Part shown: one piece after another, positions 57,201 to 64,000 of the stretch
Layout of the letters: each line of letters starts with the position of its first letter
How positions within the stretch are numbered: position 1 is the stretch's first letter
Source of the DNA: Eumeta japonica
Lineage: Eukaryota > Arthropoda > Insecta > Lepidoptera > Psychidae
DNA length: 64,000 bases
Assembly: GCA_005406025.1 (NCBI GenBank)
Contig: BGZK01001206.1
Location: 124,001-188,000 of the forward strand
Direction of reading: 5' to 3'
Translations under genes and position numbers: made by a program
The notes under the pieces: generated by a model
Told to the model about the DNA's origin: nothing
What the model saw: the letters and a program-made list of their open reading frames with translations, nothing else
Database searches by the model: none

Positions 57201-59900
57201 GAGTTAAAATCTTACAATAAACATACATTTTAATAAGTATGGACAAAAACTGGTTCTTAGTCATAAACATATTTAAGTGGATCCAAATTTTAAGCATCAG
57301 AAAATGATGAGCTTCCAGGAAATAATTTATGTGAATGTTAATAAAGTAAAAGATGTGAGAGAACAATATGGAGATTTGTGGCCCCTGCCTGCCATGCTTA
57401 AAAATAGGCGTGAATTTATAAATGGAATATGAAAATAACAATATAAGAGCAAAAAGCGGTGACTCAGTAATATTTAAAAGTAAACGTCAAAACTATACAA
57501 ACAGTTATTAACAAAACGCTTGAGGGTACTTTTCTAGCGCTTAATGCTGATAAGCATCCCTCTAGCATTTTGACAGGCCGGCGCTGGCGCAGCCGCCCGC
57601 CGCCGCCATATTCTTGTGACGCGCTTCATCGACAAGGGAGGTGTATACTGTGTCCTGGATATATAAAAAATGTGAGTAATTTTAAACAGTTTCGTTAGAC
57701 TTAGAAATGCTTTTGTTAAAATGTTTTTAATTATAAGACTTTCCTCCACAATTAAATTATTATACCGCAAGTTTTTTGTTATCGGAGACAGCTTTGTTTC
57801 ATGACGTGGTTTTACGAAGCGGCAGGTTATGCACTTTATTTTTTTTATTGAAGATGTTTTTGATATTATTCATTTTTATTGTTCTCATTTTTTCATAACG
57901 CACATATGGTTAGGGGGTCTCAAGTTATGAAGACGATTTTTTTTTCGAACTGAGATACGTATATCCTCTAAATACTTAATGAATATAATTCTGGTATATT
58001 TATTAAGTATTCATCATTAAAAAGATATAATTTATTTAACTTTATTTCAAACGTTCAAAAACTAGATGTTTGTAAATTTTTGAAATATTCAAGCGTGGCA
58101 GTTGTTCTGTATAGCTCTATATTTTCACAGAATCGACGTTATTCCAGTTTTATCGGAACTTTTTAAAGAATAAAATGTCAGGGCTTGTAGTTATTTGGAT
58201 ACTTTATGCTACAAATACGCCTTTTAATACCAATTCGGAGATTAGATGGTGGCAAGCAAAAATATCATTTATTAATTCAATTTCTGTTCAGGAAGCATAC
58301 AGTCACTTTAATACGATCTGTATTCGAAGCAGATTGCAGTGGAAAATAGCGTTAACCGTCTATATCTGTTCAAATTCCTGAAGAGTTATCTATCCAGTTT
58401 TTGCACAGCGATAAGTTTCTCTTTATTGCTATACGAAATAACTATCGGTATACGTGCTTTGAATTTGCATGCATATAAAGCCACAAACACTCTGCCGTTC
58501 CCACGGCCAGTTACAGCATCCTGTGCCTCATTTTGGGAATCATATTTCGGGGTTCCTCTTTCCTCTTTTTCATACGAATTCTTTGAACGGAGGACTCGCT
58601 TATGGTGTACCTTTTCGTGATACATAATACACTCAGAAATTTACTATTTATATGTGCATATCGCTATTGATTCGTGCTACCACTACCACTTAAATTCACT
58701 TTAAGTGGCCGTGATATATGGTGCGGAACTGCCGGTATTTGCCCATTAGAGGGAAGTCTTTTACCGTGATTTGATGTTGTACGTCGCATATTAAAAATAT
58801 TCCCTTTTTAGAACTGCTTAACTCCACTGATGTGTTGGCTGAAGGAAAAGGATGCCTTTATTAATGAAATAAAAAAGCAGTAACAAGCAAATCGATAGGT
58901 TAGCTCTCTGCCCTTTAGTACGTAGGTATGCGATTAATGATATTTTTTGGATGTAAGTCGGCACGGGTTGCCATTGTTCTCAGTATATGAAATTTTATTA
59001 ATTGCAATCGGTTCGACACCATTAGAACAAAATTATAGGTTATTCGTTGAAAAAAAAAATATTTTTTCTTTTAGGATTCGCGTATTGTGAGTGTATTGTG
59101 AAGTTTTCACGAATATTATTAGAATTAATAGTAATCCATGCTAAATCTCTAAAGTTGAAATTTTGTTAGCTTTTATCCTAGACACTACTTATCGTCGATA
59201 GTAATTTCTCCAGTAGAGCGGTTGTAGTAGCTATTTGTTTATACTTATTTCCGATAAAAACTTGTTAGAGATATCTGCATTAAAAAATTACGTACGCAAC
59301 CAATTAACCACTGGAACGCGCACCCAAAAAATAGTACCTCCTTCGGCCGCACAACTCCCCTGGAGTTTTAATCGCAAAGCGCTCCCTAATCACAAATTTT
59401 GTAAAATAGCCTGAAAAGTTGATATTTATCATATTAATGTATTTTTTTTTTTGATTGTCAATTAGATTCTAATTACATATTAAATGGTCACATTATCACA
59501 GACTTAGTATTCTAATGGGAACATGATTGGAAAGTTGCACAATCTGTGCTGTAATTACATCACTCACTTTCAGTGAACATACAATATAATAATATTCACT
59601 ATTTTATTACGAAAACCACATAACTTTTTCGTAACACTATTCAAGACTTGAAAATAATTATATTCCTGACACTAAACATACTTATTTTTACTAAAAACAG
59701 ATACAAAGCCGAGGCGTCAAAACGCCCCCATTTTAGATTTCTTGCACTTTCCGTCAAACATTTACGCCTAGCTGCAAGTACAGTGAGCAAATTTAAATTA
59801 TCTAAACATATGTTTTTTTTTTTCGTTAGTTTGTGAGGAATTATAATGTAATTATTGTATAATTTTATCATTAAGTTTTGTCATAGTGATTTATTTCGAT
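54241..59900. other. Intergenic, no gene recognised
   Basis: AT-rich sequence with a short direct repeat (55,035-55,088), a possible TE-derived frame (55,897-56,100, less AT-rich than its surroundings), a lepidopteran repeat fragment (56,571-56,640), a GC-rich patch (57,570-57,615) and a 9-bp-arm hairpin (58,688-58,710). The open frames at 58,339-58,625 show no domain. Confidence 0.4.
56571..56640 (+). repeat. Lepidopteran interspersed repeat fragment
   Basis: GGGTAGACGGAGTAGGCTCAGTAATAGAGTTCCG, then GATACGGAACCTAAAAATTA, follows the order of a repeat I recall as GGACGGACAGCGGAGTCTTAGTAATAGGGTTCCG...GGTACGGAACCCTAAAAA. It is related to the fragment at 4.3 kb in the opposite orientation. Confidence 0.5.
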
Positions 59901-59904
59901 ATTT

Positions 59905-60330
59905 TACTATATATATATATATACAAGGTGATATACATAAACATGATTATCACCTTGAAATAAAATAATTATATCACAATATATTGCATATAAATATACA
60001 CTTACAAAAATATATTTTTGCTAAATCCATACAAACATACACTTACTATATATATAGTAAAATGATTATATCAAAATACATTTTTGTCTTTGTTAATTTT
60101 TTTTTCCTAAATAATTGCCATAAATTACAAATGCAATGATTATGAACTATTAATGCAATAAATTATTAGTGAATTTTACTTCATATATATATAGTAACTG
60201 TATATATGTATATAGCAAAAGATATATATATATATATATATATTTGTAAATGTATATTTATATGCAATATATTATGATATAATTATTTTATTATGGATAT
60301 GCGATATATATATATCGCATATATATACCG
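59905..60330. mobile_element. Foldback element with 51-bp arms
   Basis: Arm 59958-60008 and arm 60243-60293 are inverted complements over 51 bases with three mismatches. The 234-base loop itself contains smaller inverted pairs around TATATATA runs (ACTTACTATATATATAGTAA). A separate perfect palindrome, ATATGCGATATATATATATCGCATAT, lies just outside (about 60,297-60,322). There is no coding. The size and structure fit an AT-rich MITE. Confidence 0.7.
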
Positions 60331-61930
60331 CTTCGGAGAAGAAATGAAGCAAACATCATGTACAATTTAAAAAAAATTATTTTCATATAAAATAAGGAAT
60401 AAAAAGTAATAAAATATAAAACAATAAAAAGCTTATTCCTAGGCTTACATTTTTAAACTTATACACTGTATTAATATAATAATAAAATTTATTCCTAAGG
60501 ATTATATTTGCACTTTACATATAAATTACATTATTTATAATACAATTCTTTAGTAAATTTATAGCTGATATCTCAGTAATTCTATACATATTTTTATGGG
60601 CAAAAATATTACAATCATTACTATAAAATTCAAATATGTCATAATATTGTTAAAAATAAAATATTTAAAATTACCCCTTCTTTGTAGGCAGTTTTGAAGA
60701 AGGAAAAAAGAGCAAGAAATTCGATTATAGATGTTTTTGAATTCAATTATTATTCACAATCACATTCCAATATAAAGCTATTACGAGAAATGAAATATGT
60801 TTCAGAATACAATTTAAATTATAATGAAGATAAAAAAAAAGCGTAAAAAATTCATAAATATGTAGAAGCCAGAGAAAAGCCTCAAAATCTGAAATAATTC
60901 AAATCGAACAGTCCTAAGCCTCAAAAAGAACATTAAAAATCTGAAATAATCCACTAAGCCGAACATGACTGATAAAAGTTATAAATATGTAAGAATTTTA
61001 CAAAGTGTCAACCTAACCACTTTGATACAGGTACAGTTGTACATATAACTGTATTTACATGTTTAGATTTTGCAAAAATAGTTTGCAATTTCAAAGTGAA
61101 AATATAAGAAAAACATATCCACCAAACAGGTTGGCAAAATTTCAGGTAAAAGCAATAATATTCATATAGGCATATTCAAACAGCACATATTAGCCTAAAA
61201 TATCCCAATGTTGATATACCGTCGCTAGTACTGAAGTATATTCCATATGACAAGAAAATTAAAAAATGGTCTTTGGCCTTCGTTTGACAATCTGATACCG
61301 AAATTGTCTATTTGTTATAAATTTCATTCACGCGAAGATGTTTTAGTACTTATTTCAAAACATATTTTGAAAAATTCTTAGTCGTCATGGATTTTATGGA
61401 TTTTCTTTGCAAAATTTATTTTCTGTGGATGTCGTCACACTTTTAGATGACTATTGTCAGGAAGGGAAATATAGCAAATATATCATATATAAATAAACAT
61501 ACATAGAAATAAATAAAGGATATGGATGTGTTCAAAAGAAGTCTACCTTGCACAAACGCAAGCTTCGAAAGGGTTTCAAATAAATGAATTATGTGAAAGC
61601 TACGCAAACACCTTTAAAATTAGTCTGACATAATAATCGACACTCGTATTCCCTTACAAAGTCTCTCCGAACATGATATTAACATATCCCGCTATCAAAA
61701 TTCTTTCATTCATTCTATCATAAATTAGTGCAGTTTATCCAAAATTGTTTACTGTAGTTTCGAAGAGTATCATTCCTTAGAAGTCGATGGGGTCGGTTCA
61801 GTAAGTTCATTTCGTCAATTTTGTCGACCTAGCCCATGTCCTCGTTTAGGCTTGTCTCGTTTTAGTCTATGTGGAGGTAGAGTTTCTACTGAATGATACT
61901 CAAGGAAACAATCGTTTTTCAAGACGCATA
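60331..61930. other. Intergenic, no gene recognised
   Basis: Very AT-rich. AATCTGAAATAAT occurs twice (about 60,888 and 60,939) with neighbouring CCTCAAAA blocks, a small local duplication. Nothing else is seen. Confidence 0.45.
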
Positions 61931-61937
61931 ATCCGAC

Positions 61938-64000
61938 TTAGCATACAGAACACTGGATTACCGTCCGACTTCTTATGGCATATTTTAGTAAACACATCTG
62001 GCAACACAAAGTATCTCCACGAATAGGCATATGGTTTTTAGTCCTGTCCAGTCGTAATTCTGATCGCGATATCAGACTGCGAATCGGTGCGGGAGGCATG
62101 TACCGCATCTTCAACGATACTGCAATCTGATATCGAAACGCTCTGTGCGTAATTATGTTCTTTTCGTCATATCTTTTGTTATGACTTGTACAAAATATAA
62201 GCGTTATGCACACATGTGTTCAATAACCTTTTGAACATCTTTATATACCATTTTAAACCCCTCTTTCTTTCCATTGGGTACATGGAGAGCTTTTGATCTT
62301 TAGATCAATGCCCCCATAGTTGTATTACAGTCTTTTACACATATGGGCTTCTCACATTCCTCGCCAGCACTTGTTCCCGTGTAGGTGCTGTTGTCGTGGA
62401 AGGTGCTAATCATCGATAAGATTTTTGCATCCTGCCAACACCATTACATCGCCGGAGTGGCAAGCAATGATCGTGCCCTTTCACAGTTTTTCTTCATCTC
62501 TTTTACATCTTCTGGTATATTTTTCCGAGTGAGGCGTTCTGTGCCCAGACAGTCAAAGCCTCGACATTTGAGGTATCGTGCCAACGCTGGACTATTATAA
62601 AAATTGTCCATCGCGACACAATGTCCTTTATGTTCAAGACCTTCTAGTAAATTTAAAACTATTTTTGTAGTTTTCCCGGTCAGGGCCTTTGTCATAATGT
62701 TAGGATTAGGGACAGTGTCAGAAATAGCAGGAGGGTTAGACATTAGTTTTTTACTTTTGTGTCTATGCTTTAATCCCCTACTTTTGACCCTGCCCCTCCC
62801 GGCCTCAGCTCTTTCATCACAATCGTCGACATTTTCTTCGTTGTTATTTTTTTTCCTCACCTGTATAAATTATAAATTTATTTAAGTACCCTGTCCGGGA
62901 TTCACACGATTCAAAAGATTTGATTCCCCAGCGAGCGGCTTTTGCTTTTATATATTGTGCAAAGGAAAGACGACCTTTGAACAGGGTAAACGAATCATCT
63001 ACGCTAATCGATCTATTTAATACATATAATTCCTGGAATTTTCGATTCAAATGGGGAGTAATAGGTTGCAATTTATACAATCTATGGGAAAAGGAACCTA
63101 CACTTTCCTTTCGATTATCGGCAGGCAGCTGCTTACAGTCAGTAACTGGTTGGTTACTGGCAGCAAGCGGTTGCTTGCTTTTCGCGTTCGGCAGCGGTTG
63201 TTTATCATTATCTGAAAAGTGTAGGCATTTAGTTAGAAGTCCTATCTGTCATAGGACATGGGATTACGGAAATAGACCAATTCAACGTCAGTGCCTTTCC
63301 TCCAATACTCTTCTAAAGAGTTAAATTGACATATGCCCATATAAATAAAAACTGCGAACAAACGGTAAAGCTCATCTACAGTGGTATCTTTCCACTTGTA
63401 CATGCGCGATGACGTTGTATGTATACTACAGCTTTTGCCTTATCAATTACTTGATGAGCGTGAATCATAATCCTTCACCGCACCAACGGGGTGGACAAAA
63501 AACTCTTCTCTAACCGCAGTGAATGCGGTGAAGTCTCGTTGCCATTTGAAATTAACGTCACCACTCAACAATTTCTCGTGGTCTACATCCATTTCGGCTT
63601 CCATAAACCTTGCCGACGCCGCTACTTGAGGTGGTAGCTCCTCATCATTTGATAAATTCTGCTGAATCTTCTTTTTGGCGGAAGTGACAAGATATTCGGC
63701 ATCATCGTCATCCGAAAATTCTGAATCATCATAACTACTTCCACTTTCAGGATCCAAAAGCTTCTGTTGGTGATGAGACACGGAAAGTCCTAGAAGAACT
63801 CGGCATGTCTTCATCAGCAGAAACGTGGATATCAGGAAAAGTTATCACTTGATGAGTACTCGCTGGTTGAATCGTAGAAGCCGGAAATGGCGCAACGAGG
63901 TTTGATACCTGTGACATAATGTAATGCTCGGTAGCTTCTATTTCAATGACGTAAAGAATTTCTCTGGCTTCCCCAAGTTTATTTATACCCAGCTCCATCA
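61938..64000 (-). mobile_element. Broken piggyBac transposase, continuing beyond the window
   Basis: Minus-strand blocks run in piggyBac order. The N-terminal part reads ADEDMPSSSRTF (63998-63747) and, after a frameshift, an acidic region with FSDDDDAEY (63814-63443). A decayed segment follows at 63,100-63,440. ORF 63080-62844 carries ISVDDSFTLFKGRLSFAQYI with the first catalytic Asp. ORF 62860-62444 carries GHCVAMDNFYNSPALARYL with the second. TTMGGID with the third lies near 62,305. A Cys-rich C-terminus (CCQMCLLKYAIRSRTVIQC) is in ORF 62213-61938. All three catalytic Asp codons survive, but frameshifts and stops make it non-coding as it stands. A flanking TTAA and terminal repeat were not identified. 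Confidence 0.85.

Noticed and set aside
58339..58625. Overlapping ORFs on both strands resembling a charged domain in the minus frame
   Set aside because: No motif, splice site or TE block could be recognised in either frame.
62920..63324. 134-codon plus-strand ORF opposite piggyBac
   Set aside because: The minus strand here encodes recognisable piggyBac residues, so the plus frame is a shadow.

Overview
The window looks like a piece of an insect nuclear genome, most likely a moth or butterfly. It is AT-rich, with short exons split by kilobase-scale GT-AG introns. It carries many decayed eukaryotic transposons (non-LTR retrotransposons, mariner, piggyBac, BEL/Pao, tRNA-derived SINEs, Helitron-like ends), and several repeat fragments match repeats I remember as common in Lepidoptera. 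There are no operons or ribosome binding sites, so bacterial annotation concepts do not apply.

I can assemble two complete host genes, both on the minus strand and in tandem. Gene 2 (upstream) has coding exons at 33114-33034, 31598-31386, 28464-28293 and 27095-27025 (178 aa). Gene 1 (downstream) has coding exons at 13248-13168, 9277-9083, 6503-6374 and 1732-1662 (158 aa). Both encode small four-membrane-segment proteins of the same family. Intron phases are identical (0, 0, 1), and first coding exons (81 bp) and last coding exons (71 bp) are the same length. They share the motifs CFVFDL, a K-x-VLD-x-VFVY run in the second hydrophobic block, and a C-terminal SIN. They are paralogues by tandem duplication. 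The best family guess is the insect DUF4728/Pasiflora-like group, from memory rather than a search.

Layout: 1-13,254 is gene 1, with a 236-bp palindromic MITE just past its poly(A) signal, a LINE in intron 2 and a mariner fragment in intron 1. 13,255-27,024 is the intergenic (or unrecognised 5' leader) space between the two genes, holding a mariner relic, a short SINE, a Helitron-like element and some GC-rich patches. 27,025-33,114 is gene 2, with a 120-bp tandem repeat in intron 2. From 33,115 to 64,000 I find no intact host gene. In order there are LINE and SINE fragments (34.4-35.9 kb), a perfect 25-bp hairpin (37.1 kb), a 5'-truncated RTE-like LINE with a (TTA)9 tail (41.3-42.4 kb), a cluster of Helitron-like ends (43.9-44.6 kb), GT-rich low complexity, two SINEs, a BEL/Pao remnant (50 kb), a broken copy of an insect repeat-associated protein family (51.6-54.2 kb), a large foldback element (60 kb) and a broken piggyBac transposase running off the right edge.

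I see no convincing new multi-gene system. The observations most worth following are the paralogous gene pair and its splice-site oddities, the broken 51.6-54.2 kb family with transposase-like motifs, the nearly perfect short-loop hairpins, and the foldback element.
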